Source of the DNA: Malachius bipustulatus
Taxonomy: Eukaryota; Arthropoda; Insecta; Coleoptera; Melyridae
NCBI GenBank assembly: GCA_910589415.1
Contig: OU342639.1
Coordinates: 14,392,268-14,456,267, forward strand
Direction of reading: 5' to 3'
Length of the DNA: 64,000 nt
Shown here one piece after another: positions 46,003 to 59,545 of the stretch; position 1 is the first letter of the stretch, and the number at the start of each line of letters is the position of its first letter. The notes beneath the pieces are model-generated. The model saw nothing but the letters and a program-made list of their open reading frames with translations, did no database searches and had not been told where the DNA came from. The translations under genes were made by a program, and so were the position numbers.

Positions 46003-47824
46003 ACAGTGTGTCGCATTTAAGATGAAGACACCCCTGTATTTTCGCTATTTGAAGGAGTCGAGGTTCGAAATGTTGTACAGTCATGCAGACCGATGAGCCA
46101 CACTTTTTACGATATCAAACTGAAATTTGATCTTTAAACCCCGCCTACTATTTATACGTCTTTGCAAAGAGAGCAATTTGTCGATATTTTGATTCGCGTT
46201 AGAGATATTGAAAAAAGTGACTCGAAAAAGTTGTTCTAAATTGTTTTCTAACCTGCAGTGTGTTAGCAGCGGCACGATGCACATCGTTGCCGGACTGCGA
46301 TATAGTCGTATAGTATGAACAAACCGAATAATTTAAATGTAAAAGGATAAAAATATTACTGAAATGAGTAGCAAGTGTAGTGTGTGTACAAAGGAGGTTG
46401 AAAGTGGAGAGCAAGGTTGGAATTGTAGATTATGTAGAAAACCAGTACACAAAGTGTGTATGAATATTTCAGACAATGAATGCAAGGTACTGAAGAAAAG
46501 TACTGCACTTTGGTTTACTTGTCAACCCTGTAGAAATGATTATAAAATTTACAAAGGATTTTAGAAGGCGGATTGGACATGATAGTTCAATTAATTGACA
46601 AAATGGATGCAAAAATGCAAGAACAAGCGACAGAACAAAAGGTATTAGCAAATAATATAGATAAGACAGTAAAAAAGTTGGAAGATAAAAAGGAGAAGAT
46701 ATCATATAAGGATGCAATTAAGGAAACAATCACACCTGTGATTATTAAACTTAAAAATGAGATAAATAAAAATGAAGTTAAAAAAGAACATGAAAAAATT
46801 GAAAAGGAATTGAGGGATACTGTTGATCCTGTCTCCAACAAAGTGAAAAGCATAAAGAAAACACAAGGTGGTGCTATTATAGTAAATTGTGAAACAAAAC
46901 AGGATGGCGAAAATCTCAAAGCAGAAGTTAGTAAGAAGATGACAGATTATAAAGCAGATATGATTGAGAAGGTAAAAAAAGAAGAATAAAAATATGTGGA
47001 CTGAGTGAAGTAAATGAAAATGGCGAAATAATCAATCAAATTAAACAACAGAACAACTATGTGAGTCCAATAAAGATAGTTAAATTGTTAGAAACAAAGA
47101 AAAAGAGATACTGGGACTTGATTGCAGAAGTGGATGAGTCATCGTTCAAGCAGATAATGGAGATGCAAAAAATTAACATTGGTTGGGATCGCTGTTATGT
47201 TTACGAGCACGTATATATAAAGCGATGCTTCGATTATGGGGGATACAATCATAAAAAAGAAGCATGTAAAAATAGAATGGCTTGTTTCAGATGCAGTGGA
47301 GAACATTTATCAAAAGACTGCGAAAAAAAGAAGAAATGTATCAATTGTGTTGAGATGAATAGAAAATTGAATTTGAATATGGATGTAAGTCATGATGTTT
47401 TAGATGTAAATTGTGGTGTATACAAGAAGAAAATAGAACAGAAAAAGAAGAAAATGGTGAATATTTGGTAGAAATCAATGGGCAAGTGAAAGTAGGACAC
47501 TATCAGATTGTTGCATTGTTGATAAACATTACAGATAAGTATAGGTATGAAATGGATATTGTAAACAACAATAACGATGATAAAATTACTGACCACGCGA
47601 TATTAGACATAAACATAGGTATTGAGAATAAAAATAAAACATGATAGTGCAAAATAAGCAAAAAGAAATAATTAGCTAGTATAGGAAAAAAATGTATATG
47701 AAAGTAGGTTGATTTAATGTAGATTTAATTAAGTATTATATTATAGTATTATAGCTATAAAGAATGTAATATCCTTCAAAAATAAACATTATTATTATTA
47801 TTATTAGTAAATGCGACACACTGT
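46003..47824. mobile_element. Segment bounded by 17-bp inverted repeat, enclosing a LINE ORF1
   Basis: ACAGTGTGTCGCATTTA at 46,003-46,019 is exactly inverted at 47,808-47,824. Between them lies a LINE ORF1 copy that ends in an ATT repeat directly before the right repeat. Either a LINE landed inside a small terminal-repeat transposon, or the repeat is coincident target structure. No duplication was fixed. Confidence 0.5.
46364..47471 (+). pseudogene. LINE ORF1 (PHD-like finger, coiled coil, zinc knuckles), broken
   Basis: The product starts MSSKCSVCTKEVESG and has a PHD-type pattern (CxxC, CRLC, H, C, CQPC) in the first 66 codons, to a stop at 46,562. A lysine/glutamate-rich, coiled-coil-like part follows at 46,573-46,989. 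After a frame change, 47,061-47,471 carries nucleic-acid-binding knuckles: a damaged first one (CFDYGGYNHKKEAC), CFRCSGEHLSKDC, and CINC with H and C further on. This is the ORF1 plan of several jockey/I-group LINEs, which binds the RNA template. The downstream ORF2 is absent; an (ATT)n run at 47,788-47,806 looks like the element's 3' tail, so the copy is internally deleted. Confidence 0.72.
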
Positions 47825-48910
47825 ATAAAAGACCTTCTTGCTAATCAATCGAATAAATAATGGTGTATTTTTATGGGATTCAATTATGAATATTTTCACC
47901 GCTTTTTAAATTGGCCTTCTGTAATTTTCAATTGCAATTTCAATCACAATTTCATAAACTTGTGCGTTAGTATCTTAGTATAATACCTTAGTAGTGAAAA
48001 TTTTAAAGACGTAATCCAGACTGGAACCTATTTCGATCAAACCAGTTTACTTCCTACTCCACTCACCTTTGACCTTAGAGTTATTCCAGTCATCCATCAT
48101 AATATTCCAAAAATTAGAAGTGAAATATCACCCAAAACTAAAATAAATCAACCATCAAATAAATATTTAATTCAAGTTCAGACTGAACTGAATCCAAACT
48201 CATATTATTCATGAAGCGTTTGCGGAATTGGTTTATAAAAACTATAAAAACTGGTTTAGTGCTAGGATAAAAACTTATAAAAGTTTAAAAAAGAGCCAGA
48301 ACTTAATTCTTGAAGCTACAAAAATGTTAAAAGCTAGGTACTATTTTTACTAATTCACTGGTTCACTGAATCTATATACTTTTTATATTGGAATATTTTC
48401 TAAATAAGAAAATGATTCTCCCAAACAAAAATTTCCACAGTAAGTGGATCTTCATCCTTTATATAAAATCTGAACTTTAGGATTCGATATCTGAATAATC
48501 AAAGTGAATTACAGGTTAAATTAATTTAAATATTATAACGGTAAATGTTTACATCCGCGGCTCCTAAGTTTAATCAATTTTTTCGGGACCGAGGAGCGAA
48601 ATAGGGGTGCTGGGTGGGTAAGAAGCTAAAAACAGCCATTGCAAACTAATATTAAGGTCACAACTAAGGCCTCTTTGGCACTACCGTCGAATTTCTATTT
48701 TTTTTCACTTTCAGAGCAAGGAAAATCTTCGAGATAAACAGTAGCACGGTTTTTATTTTGAATTTTGCATTTATTTTGCATTTGCATTCCAAAAATCGTG
48801 ACATCGTTCGCTATACTCTGGATACGATATGAGAAATCTTATATCCGGTCGAATCCCTCTCTATGTCGTGCTCATGGCATCCGTCGCTTACGATCCGGTT
48901 GGCTTGGACG
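47825..48910. other. No gene seen
   Basis: AT-rich sequence with many short direct words. No coding or RNA feature was recognised. Confidence 0.5.
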
Positions 48911-49935
48911 CAAAATTACAATTACAAATTTCTTTATTGTACTTGAATTACAACAGTCATTGCTCAGTACAACAGCGTCATTACAGAAATTATAAAAACA
49001 AACATAAAGACAAACAGTAAAATTTTTTTAAACACACAGCATGTCAGCATAACGCCGGGAACAGTGAGGGTCGAGACGCGCAGAGACACAAAAGAAATCA
49101 GTTCTCGATCGAGGCATAGTTCCATCTCTATGATAAGGATGGATCAAGGCTTTGAGTTTTAGGTGTTTTAATATCAGACTGCAGGTAGGGATGGGGGGTG
49201 GAAGGACAGTATATCAGAGGTAGTGTAGGGTTCAAACTCCGTGAGATGTTTCCGGAGATACGCACTGTACGCTGAGAACCCAACAGTTGCAGGATCTATT
49301 TTGAAGTGGTTCAGGTATTTGATAGATGCGTACGTGAATGTCCTTTCTGAAGACGACAGATGGTGTGTAGGAGGTTTAAACAAATTGAACCTGGTACTGT
49401 AGTGATGCGTGAATCGGTAAGGTAAAAGTCTATCCTGATTTTTGTGGATCAGTTTGAGCAGAGAGAAGACATACAAAGCAGGCACGGTAGGAAGTCCAAG
49501 CCGCCTGAAATGGCCTCTGCATGACTGCTGCATTGACAAGCCTGTCAGGATCCTAATCGCTCTCTTTTGAAGAAGAAAAACCCTTCGCAGAGATCTCTCA
49601 GACCCACCCCAGACGGCCAGCCCATAGTTCACGTGGCTGATGAAATGCCCATAATAAGCAAAGAGAAGAACCTCAGGGGACACCGTGTGCTGAAGGCGTC
49701 TAAGAAGGAAGCAGACACTAGCAAGACGACGGCACAAATGATCTGTGTGAGCCGACCAGTTTAGGTTCTGGTCGATGTGGAAGCCCAAAAACTTCACCAC
49801 GCCCTTCGGCTCGATCAAGGCACCATCGGTGGGTATGGAGGGTAAAGGTTTTTTAATAGGGTAATGGGTATGGAGGGTAAAGGAACGCGTATTCATCATT
49901 TCGAGTGCGTGCTTCCTATGTATTTATACGCCGCC
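48911..49935 (-). pseudogene. 3' end of a LINE: RT thumb region with open 241-codon frame
   Basis: The frame at 49,899-49,174 (minus) encodes VVKFLGFHIDQNLNWSAH, then FAYYGHFISHVNYGLAVWGG, LQKRAIRILTGL and CRGHFRRLGLPTVPALYVFS. This is the standard C-terminal region of CR1/jockey-type reverse transcriptases. The RT active site lies upstream and is lost, so the copy is 5' truncated near 49,935. Downstream is a 3' UTR with AATAAA (complement at 48,933-48,938) and a TTGTAATTGTAA-type tail at 48,911-48,931. The open frame suggests a fairly young copy. Confidence 0.82.
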
Positions 49936-50575
49936 TACCCAGGACCGGACTCATTAGAGCGGCTCTTAATGCCTCTTTTTTTGGCTAACCATAACTTTGC
50001 AAAGCAAATGAATACCTTCCTGGTGTTACTGTAGGTATGTTCTCCACCCCTATATGTATAGGTGCCATAGTGAAACTGTAGGAGTCGCAGATGTAAATAA
50101 TGACCATTATAACCTATAATTATAATTACTCTTTTATTGATTGTTATGATCCCGGTGTCAATAAATTTGATTCTCAAAAATATTACTTTATTTCTTCGTC
50201 AATCAAGCAGGTTTTAAAACCGATAACGATAATTCACTGTCTGCAATTGGATTAATTTAATCGCCATACTATCACTCCTTCTTCACTTAGGTATACAGGG
50301 TGTTTCAAAACATGTGTTTGAAAATGAACGATGTGATTCCCTGCTTCGTTCTAAGAATCAAGTTTTTACTAACATCGATCCGCAAACGTACCATTTTCGA
50401 GATACATGGTATATAAATTTTTTTTTTCAGTTTTTGGACGATATCTCAGAATCTGTTTGAGAAAGATATCCCAGCTATTTTTACACAGTTATTGTATTAT
50501 AACGAGACCTCTCTCGAAAAATTCAGTTTGTTTCTTAAAAATTCTAGTTTCACATTTAGTGTTTGTTTACATTGT
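49936..50575. other. No gene seen; contains a TACAGGGTGTTTC motif
   Basis: AT-rich. TACAGGGTGTTTCAAAA at about 50,293 opens a stretch typical of dispersed insect repeats, but its right end is not visible. Confidence 0.45.
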
Positions 50576-51017
50576 TTTATAATGATTCAGCCCATGCAAG
50601 GAAATAATACTTTCGCGACAATTCCAGTCACATGCCAGGAATGACACACTGACGGACAGTGTGCGTTCTATTAAATACCAGAGTGGTTTCGCGAACTATC
50701 TGACATTTCCAGAATTCACAGGCAGATAGTGTATAAAAGCGGAAGCTGTTGGCGCTCTGGTAGTAGTTCGATGTTTGGGAGTGAAATCTGATGGTATACA
50801 GAATAGCCAGTGGTGTTATATAGTGGATTGTGATGTATAGACAAGTCGTGTAATATCTGTGAGTGGAGACAACAGGACAGCTGTGTTTATTGATTATTTA
50901 GATTTAGAGGTTATAAGTTTATAAGTAAGTTGTGCCTATTTGTGTTGGAGAATAAATACATTTTTGCAGACTTTAGTGGTGATTTTGTAATTGTGAGACC
51001 CGTAACCCGTAACAGTA
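50576..51017 (+). repeat. Probable solo LTR
   Basis: The block has the parts of an LTR in order: a TATAAAAG box at about 50,732 (GTGTATAAAAGCGGAAGC), a GC-balanced promoter-proximal part, AATAAATACA at about 50,951 as a polyadenylation signal, and a CCCGTAACCCGTAACA end near 51,016. No internal domain or second copy is in the window. The start is uncertain and no target duplication was confirmed. Confidence 0.45.
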
Positions 51018-54000
51018 TGAAGATTTTCATAGTAATAGTATAAGGGCCGAGGACACCGAAGTCACCAAATGAGTCTAATATTTGGCTCATGTCAGGCTAA
51101 TATTCGCCTGCGGCTCATGCGGTCAAACTCCTAGTCGTGCAAAAAGTACCACTTTATGCACTTGTTGCAAAAATAACTATATGATAAGATTAAGATTATT
51201 CTTAAAATTTACCTTACAACTTACTTAATTATTGTAATAATTGTGGAATAAAAAACATGATTTCGCATATCAAATGACACATAGAAATATTTAAGTACCT
51301 AACAAGAAAAGGTGACGAATGTGACCTTATGTAAGAAATATAATTTTGCAGTTCCCATCACTAATAATTGTAACAACATTATTTAAAAAATAATTGATGG
51401 TTCCGCAAAATCCGCTCTGCCTATTTTGGTATTATGGGCACGAGAAAAAATTTAAAGCGATTTTTGTAATTTAAACCGCTTTCTATCTCTAACAGTTTGT
51501 GACATTCTATAATGGCGATGGTTAATAATACACTGATGATAGTTAGGACTGATGTGTGATGAAGTAGAGAACAATAAAAATATAAAATTATTGCCTCGCA
51601 CTTTTCTTAATTTTTGTTTAACAAATTTTAAATAAGTAAAATATTGAAGCAAAATGGTGCAATTCAAATATAAAACTTGTGAACAAATGTTTTATTTTTT
51701 ATAATCAACTCGGTCTTTTCTCTTACGTAAACTTTGGTGCAGATAATTAACAATCGCATTAAATTAGTAATCGCTACCTACATGTATTAACAAGATTTTT
51801 AAATTTTAATTTTCAGTCAGTCGATTTGCACCAGAGGTGTCCTTAATCCTATAGGTTTTGAGTAGGTTTTAGCGATGATTACAAGCATCCTGATCAATAC
51901 GTTATATCCTAATCCTTAACATTCGAGGATTACCAGGTATATATCACGTATTCGTTCCTGTTACCGCCAACGAGCTACAACCAAGAGTAGAGAGTCACGA
52001 TGGAGACGGTTTAATAAAATAAAATTTAAATATATAATTAGTAACATGAAGGTGTAATCTCACACTTTTTGGGTTTATCATTGAGCAAGCCAGATGAAGT
52101 TATTTTCTAAAAGTTGTTTGTTTCCATCAATGCTTTGATAAATTCCAGCTAGAATGAAACAGCAGAGAAGATTATCTTGTCATCTTGAAAGGTATTGGTG
52201 GTGCTATACATCGTGTGTAAATGTGTTCCTTAATAAAATACGACTACAAAGATCTATTACACAAACCGTAGTCACGCCTCACTATATGCGACAAGGATCA
52301 ATTATCATCACAGGGATTCTATGTTCGGTTCGATGTTTATGAACAGACCATATCATATTCGGAGGTATATTAGCACATTATTGACATCCACACCAGTATT
52401 TTATACATGTATTTGTTTCCCGCGCTGATTTAATCTTGGATTAAGTCCCCATGTCAACAGTTTCTACCGCGCTTACTCAACGAGGTGGAATTTTAACGCA
52501 GGTATTAATAGAGAAGTTATCAAGTTGATAAAATAATTTCCAAGAGCGAAATTCCAGGATACCGTTCATCAAAATGCTACGGTTAGTTAAGTAGGTTTTT
52601 CAATTCCATTGTAGAAATCTATTAGAGTGATAACTTAGATCAATAAATTCACTTTGGCCGTTGAGTTCGGAGTGGAAATGAAAATGACAAAGGTGCAGCA
52701 GTTAGTTGAAGTGGGTAAGTAGATAGTAGTGGAGATGATCGGCTGGCCGTTTGAAATATTCATGACTGCACATAAAACCCCCGAATCTACATCCATTATT
52801 CCATCAAGTAAAGTACGTCCCAGGAACAAAAAGCTCTCTTCAATGCCCAGAGGATGACATTAAATATAAAGCTGCATAAATACCCATATATGAAACCATA
52901 CAGATTGTCCAGCCTGGTGATTATATCAGTGCATCTCAAAATATATCTCAACTATAATATCTGTTAAAATTTCCAACTCTACTGTTTTGATGAAATTGTA
53001 AAATTTGATTGAATATGTTACATTTTTTTGCTGGTTAAATAAATAAGTTTTCCTGATCATTATTACTTTCAAGATGGTCCACTGAATCGTGAATTTTACG
53101 TCTAAAAAAGAAGAGTCTAGAATAAACATTATGTATACGTACACGCCTAAACTGACCTGTATTCTAATTACTCAATTGAAACCCTCAATTGAGATCCAGA
53201 ATTTTCAACACTGGACTCTCCTACTCACTACCTACATTTTGACAGGAATGTTTTTTTTCTGTTACTAAGTACGGAAGACGATTTTGTGGTCCCTGATGCT
53301 GCAGCCCTAGGCTTATTGTATCCTGTCGTATGTATCCTGTTATTGATAGACGAACAGTTCAGTTTTAGAAGGTTCAAACAGCCTGTTAGCAAAGGATTTT
53401 CTAGAAGGTAGGTCTCTGGGTTTGATTCACAACTGCATGATGGGCCCGTGTGAGTGGCAGGTACTCAAAAATTACATAATAATTCTCCGGCTGCTTTTAT
53501 AGTCTGCACAGAGAAGCACAGTCGCAACCTTACTCCTTACTGTTCCGCAGACTTAAGCGCAGTCGGATGCGTCACTCCTTCCCAGTACAGTTGCACTACT
53601 TGCGGGACTTGCTCGATCGCATAACTATATGTTTCAAACTATAGTAACTGTGTACGGCTTGTGGGATAGTGTGACCTTTGTCGTTCGCTCCTGAGCCCGA
53701 GCAGATCACCGAGGTTTCTCCTTCTGGGAGTTCCTCGCATGTTGCTTTATTTACTTTTGTGTCAATTTTGGTCTCACTAGTCGCGTCAATGCGAAGCCTT
53801 TCCCTCGGAAGTCCTCAAAAACAGCACCGATTTTGATGATTCTGATTTTTTTAAATTTGTCTTTATAATATTTAAAATCAGAAACTTATTGGAGCGGAGA
53901 CGACATTATATACAGGATGGTCACTTGTCACACAGAGTCGGTTTAATTAGAGAAAAGTTTCACAATTTTATGCTTATCAAAAAACAAACTATAGGACAAC

Positions 54001-54153
54001 TTCAGTCGTTGCACAAATTTGCTGAAAACAACTGAAACTTAGAAATTTCTTACTTTTGGCATATATCTTTTTTATTATTGAAAATAAATTGGTAATTTTT
54101 AATAGGTTTACATAATATATAAGTCATCAAAAGCTATAAATTTGACGTTACAC
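51018..54153. other. No gene seen
   Basis: AT-rich sequence with only short unrelated open frames. A TACAGGATGGTCACTTG motif lies at about 53,914. Confidence 0.5.
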
Positions 54154-54355
54154 AAAATTTCTAAGCTGACTAGATCTCAAAGTTTTCAGTCAAGTCTTGT
54201 TTTCCTAATGGCCGCCATATTGTTTTTCATGTCATTGATTTTATTTTCAATAATTTTCTCAATACCGAATGACATGAAAAAAAAAACAATATGGCGGCCA
54301 TTAGAAAAACAAGACTTGACTGAAAACTTTGAGATCTAGTCAGCTTAGAAAATTT
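54154..54355. repeat. Palindromic element with arms of about 82 bp
   Basis: AAAATTTCTAAGCTGACTAG at 54,154 is mirrored at about 54,336-54,355. The arms share CAAGTCTTGTTTT and GGCCGCCATATTG and leave a short AT-rich loop. A MITE-type fold-back repeat is likely. The open frame across it is an artefact of the palindrome. Confidence 0.8.
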
Positions 54356-57229
54356 TTAGGAAAACTTTTGAGGGTTAGAAATTTCTTGAACGTTAAATGG
54401 ATGGTTTTTGATTACCTATGTATAAACTTACAATAAATTATTAATTATTGTCAATAATAATAAAGATAAATTTAAGGAATCTCGATTTTTCAGCTTTTTC
54501 AGCATATTTCAGGTCAGTCTAAGACTGAAGATGATATAAAGTGTTATTTATTGAACACTTTTGTATATTTAAAATTAAACATTATTTTTCACTCAAATTG
54601 ACAGAATAAGAAGAACGTATCCGAAGCTATTCGCCGAATACACCACGAATATATTATTAATCCTGATTCTGTTTATTATTATTGGAAGAATTTTTCTGTG
54701 CTTAATAGTTTCGGCCACATGTATGCCGTTTTTGCTGTAGCTGGTATTCCTCTGACGTTTTTTAGTGCTGTTTCGAGAAATGCATTTTTTCTCGAGACGC
54801 AATTTTTTCATAAGTGGTATTTTCTGGAAAGCACGTTTTTTTCGTATCTTTTAGCTAAAATACTTGTGACTGTAGGTCACCTTATTTTAAAATATGTCTG
54901 AATATGTGTTTATGACCAAGTCCTGAGGTAGCCCTATGATTTTTTTTAATATGATTATTATTCTAATAACTGCATATGAAATAAAAGTAATAAAAATCTT
55001 AGAAGTGTCAATTACAGTAGAGTTAACTAAAATATTCCATACGGTAGAAAGGAATTCAAGAAGTGTTTACATATAATTTTATTTATTTCATACGATCATA
55101 GTTTTAATGTCTTTCCCATCATGCACTTACTATTATGTTAACAAAATTGGGTAGTTTATTCAAAATATCACTTAACAACCCCTTCAGGTTTTCAGCGCTT
55201 ATACAGGAGAGGATAAAAACAAATATGCCTGAGGTCAGAGGTCTCGGCCACAGTTTTATCTGATTTACATAAAACAGTGAAAGGGAACTGGTTCAGCTTC
55301 CCTAGTCCCTTTGGACCTCTTTTCGATGATGGATCCCTAGGCTCTAGCCTAGTCTGCCTAATGAATAATCTCTGTATCGGTCATTCCTTTTTATCTTGAT
55401 GAAGCGTTGAAGCGTTTACCCATTAGCTTTTGCAGGAACTTATTTTTTGTTAATATACAGAGTTAATATACAAAACAAAATGCACAGAGGCAGAATTAAT
55501 AAATCGGGTATACTGCGAATATTTTCAAGAATATGTACCTCGTTACCGAGGCATTCTCACTTAGAATAAAGTTCCAACTTTTGTTTTGAATCTAAAATTA
55601 AGATGGTGAAACTACTTTGATATCTAATAAATAAGCAATAAACTATATGAAAAGTAGTCAACTTACCTAGACCCGAAGTAGTTGATTTTAATTATGTAAG
55701 TTAAATATCCGATTTAGGACCTCTGACTAGAAAGAGGACCAGTGCGATTGCATGACTGATGCATCTCAATTCATATCAGCGTTAATGGAATGTGTTTTAT
55801 TTAATTCGAGGACCGATAACGGATAGTGAAATAGAGAGAATTAAATTCTTAATGATCTCGGAGAGTTTATTTATTTGCCCTCTAATTATAGCAATCGTGT
55901 CAACATGAACATCAATGTTTATGAAAATACACCGTTTACGCTCCTAAATTAACCCTCCTGCTTTGATTAATGCGTACATTAATGAACAGAATCGTCACTT
56001 TTATTCAAATATATCCAATCACTCAGTTTCGTGTTTACTGGAAATTCCATATTAAATTAACGGATTAGTGTGTACCTTGCTAATTAGTTACAGTTTTCTC
56101 TATATATTGCTCCGTATTTCTCATTAACTGAACTATATTATGCTGAATCAAAATATTATATTTTGATTTACCATTTAACCACTGAGAGTGTATAGACCTT
56201 GAGTAAAACAATTTGTGTATAATAAACAATAAGTATTTACAATAGCATAGTTACTGTACTTATGAATAATAATATGTAAGCGAACACTGACCCCGCGCTA
56301 GCAGTAAGTTTAATCAATAAGCTAAACATTGTACTTTGATATAAAAACAAAAGACAGTTCTAGTTTCGGACAGTAGAAAATATGCCTAGTAATGAAACGA
56401 AGCAAGAAGTTTTTTTTTTTATTTATATAATCACCAAAATAGTTTCATAGTTTTACGTCCATTTATAGATAGTGTCTATAGTTCCAGAATTGAGGGCGAT
56501 AAAATAATAATATAAATAATATACAGATATTCTTATAAGAGCTAACGAAAAGTTTGTAAAGGAGTGGATACAATCAGAAGGGAATTGTGTGCTAATTAAA
56601 AGCACTATTTTATTCTGATCGACTCTACACGCGAAGAGTTCAACGGTCGTTACTAAATTCATTTGTATGGTCACACATTAGATACATTGGTAACCATGTC
56701 AATTGACATGTTACTTTCCATACAATTTTTCCCAGCCACCGCTATACGCTCTCAAGTTCAGCTGTAGTCACCCTGTATTCCAAAGCGTCCACCGAGCATC
56801 CACCAAGCATTTTCAATATCGTGCACAGGACTAGTGCCGTTCGTTGGTCGTCCATCGATATTGCTTCGACAAAATAAGGCATCGATAATTTTTTGTAAGG
56901 TCGGGTATGGAATAAATTGGTGGATTCATCTCCTGCAAAATTTGAGACCAAGATAATGACCTGACAAAGACCTGTTAGTTAAGTGAAGTTTTTTATCTCA
57001 AACGGGGCACTCATTCCCCAAGTCAGGGATCACCCTAAGTCTTACCACCAAGACTGGAGGAGTTGGAGCCTGCAGCAGCTCCAATGGAAGATGATTCATA
57101 ATAGACCAGTACCAACCTTGTGTCTGGAACACCACCTAGACATGGTGCTGAGTTTTTTTAAGAGTGGCATTGTTCCATTTGAGTGATTGGGATGGGTTGA
57201 GAGATAGAATTCTGACGAATTTCAAATAA
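54356..57229. other. No gene seen
   Basis: AT-rich. The minus frame at 56,742-56,951 has amino-acid usage that could be coding (it includes RTALVLCTILKMLGGC), but I recognise no family. Confidence 0.45.
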
Positions 57230-59545
57230 AATTGGATTATTCAGCAATGTTATGTAGTTCTACCGGCCAACTTTCCGCCATAGACCTAAGGATCTGCAGC
57301 CCTGCACTAGCACCATACTTTACATGGGATACTGCTGAATATCTCTAAAGAAGGGACCACCTTCCCATCTACATCAGCCTCCTAAATAATCTTCCAGACT
57401 CCGGAAAGTACCTGCAGCCTTAATGGAAAATCCAGCAACGCAGAATGGACTCTCTTCCAAAGCATTGTAGAAACTGAACTCGAAAACCTTCCCGAATCTT
57501 CAGAAATAAATGAATACTCGATAACCTCCTTCACCCAAATCCTGATAACAGCGGAAGAAGAGACAATCGGGCTCACTAAGCCCCACCTAAGTCACCATAC
57601 TCCCGCTCAATGGTAGAACAAGCAATGCGAAGTGGCCATTAAACAAAGTAAAAGTGCGTTCAACAAACTTAGACGACACAACCTCCAAGAAAATCGAATA
57701 GTCGTCAAGGAGCTCCCAGCCAGAGCTACGTCTCATCCCTCAACAGCTCCACACCAGCCTCAGAGGTCTGGAAGAAGATTAGGAGTATGAAGGGACTAAA
57801 TACGTCAACCTCAATCATTCACTTGATAGACAACAATGGTAGAGCAGTGAGTAATCACAAAATTATGGAGAGAGCTTGTCGCTCAAAAATTTGAGTCGAA
57901 TTCCCACAACCAAAACTGCCCAGACTCATTCATAGCAAACCAAACACATAGTATACCGACTCCCATAGAATCCAAGAACCATATAAATGATCCCATCACG
58001 CTGGAGGAGCCCACAAAATCAAGTCCGGGACCAGATCGAATACCCTACTCCTTCTTAACACATCTCCCTGATAAAGATTCACACCATGTCCTTAGAATCT
58101 TAAACTTCATCTGGAACAAACTAATATTTCCCCAGTCTTGGTTTAAAGCAACAACCATTCCAGTTCATATCCAACAAACCAAAGTCCGACATTAATTCAT
58201 ACCGCCCCATATCACTCACCTGCACTGTGTGCAAGTTCTCGAAAGGATAGTCAACAAACGCCTACATCGAAAAACGCAAACTCGTTTCCCCATTTCAAAG
58301 TGGCTTCCGTATGCATCGATCAATAACCGACAACCTTGTACAGTTGGAAACGGAGATCTCGAGTCATTCGCAGCAAAACAACACTTGGCAGCAGTGATGT
58401 TCGACCTTGAAAAGGCCTGCAAAATGACATGGAGACCACTTATCCTGAGGAAACTTACCGAATGGAAACTGGGCGGTAACCTACACGCCTTCGTGAATAA
58501 TTTTCTCAGCCAACGCACTTTTTCCGTAAGCATTAATGGAACCAATTCCGAAAACAAAATCCAACAAAATGGAATACCACTGGGATCTATCATAAGTGTC
58601 ACCCTTTTTCTCATCGTCATCAACGACATTGGTGAAAAAATGTATGCTGATTACCTATTGATATATACACGTGGCAAAAATAGTAAAACTACAGAAGCAA
58701 TACTACAAGAAACCATAGACAACTTAGAAAAATGGGCCACACACTCCGGATTTAGATCCTCCACAATTAAAACCAGCGACAGAAACCAAATTCCTCTGAC
58801 TGATCTTTGACTCGAAACTATCCTGGAAACCTCATATTGCCCACCTCAAAGCAAGTTGCATGGAAACAATAGACACCATGAGAAGTAAATCCAGCAACCA
58901 TTTGTCATGCTGACTTCGAAACCCTGATGTCAGTATACAAAGCCCTGATTAGCTCGAAACTCGACTATGGGTCAATTGTTTATTCTACAGCACGAAAATC
59001 CCATAACTCACTAGACATAATTCAAAACAAAGCTTTCCGAATAGCTTCAGGCGCCTACAGAACCAGCTCCACTGAGAACATGAGATTCCTGACTAATGAA
59101 CCTCCCCTCCACCTACGAAGACTACAGCTAATCTTAACCTATGCTACCAAAGTCTTAAGAAACACTGATCACCGTATCTACCCATTAATAACATCAAATG
59201 TTTTCCAGACACTTTATCAAAGAAAACCACATCTTTCTCCTCCCATGTCCGAAAGAACCAGACCACTTCTAAACCTCACCTCCCTCAACATCTTACCACT
59301 TAACTTCACCCTTCTGAAAAACAATCCACCATGGACAATCCTCACACCTGCAATAAACACACAACTATCCCTACTTCCCAAAGCAGACACTCCACCTTCC
59401 TAAATAGCCCAAACTTTCAGAAGCATCGCAGCAAACTACCCAACTTCCATATTTATCTACACTGATGCTTCATCACCTCAATATTCATCGCGGAGCTCTT
59501 CGCCACTCACTGAACAGATCTCCTCGAGTCAGCCAGGCGTTTGAT
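57230..59545 (+). pseudogene. Decayed I/R1-like LINE ORF2: endonuclease end, RT, thumb, start of RNase H
   Basis: Across several broken frames the plus strand shows the following. An endonuclease end (AIDLRICSPALAPYFTWDT, then DHLPIYISL) lies at 57,270-57,390. A linker contains KPHLSHHTPAQW. The RT contains SSPGPDRIPYSFL at about 58,020; AAVMFDLEKAC at about 58,390; QNGIPLGSIISVTLFLIVIND at 58,566-58,628 (here split); and YADYLLIYT with YADD changed to YADY. A thumb at 58,927-59,403 contains LDYGSIVYSTARKS and IQNKAFRIASGAYRTSST. FIYTDASS opens an RNase H domain at about 59,452 before the copy ends. Stops and the altered active site mean it is inactive. RNase H presence and motif style suggest I/R1-type. 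Confidence 0.8.

Noticed and set aside
53400..53460. A GGGTTTGATTC word like a tRNA T-arm
   Set aside because: No A box, acceptor stem or anticodon arm could be paired around it.
54142..54339. 65-codon open frame
   Set aside because: It spans the two arms of a palindromic repeat and is not a gene.
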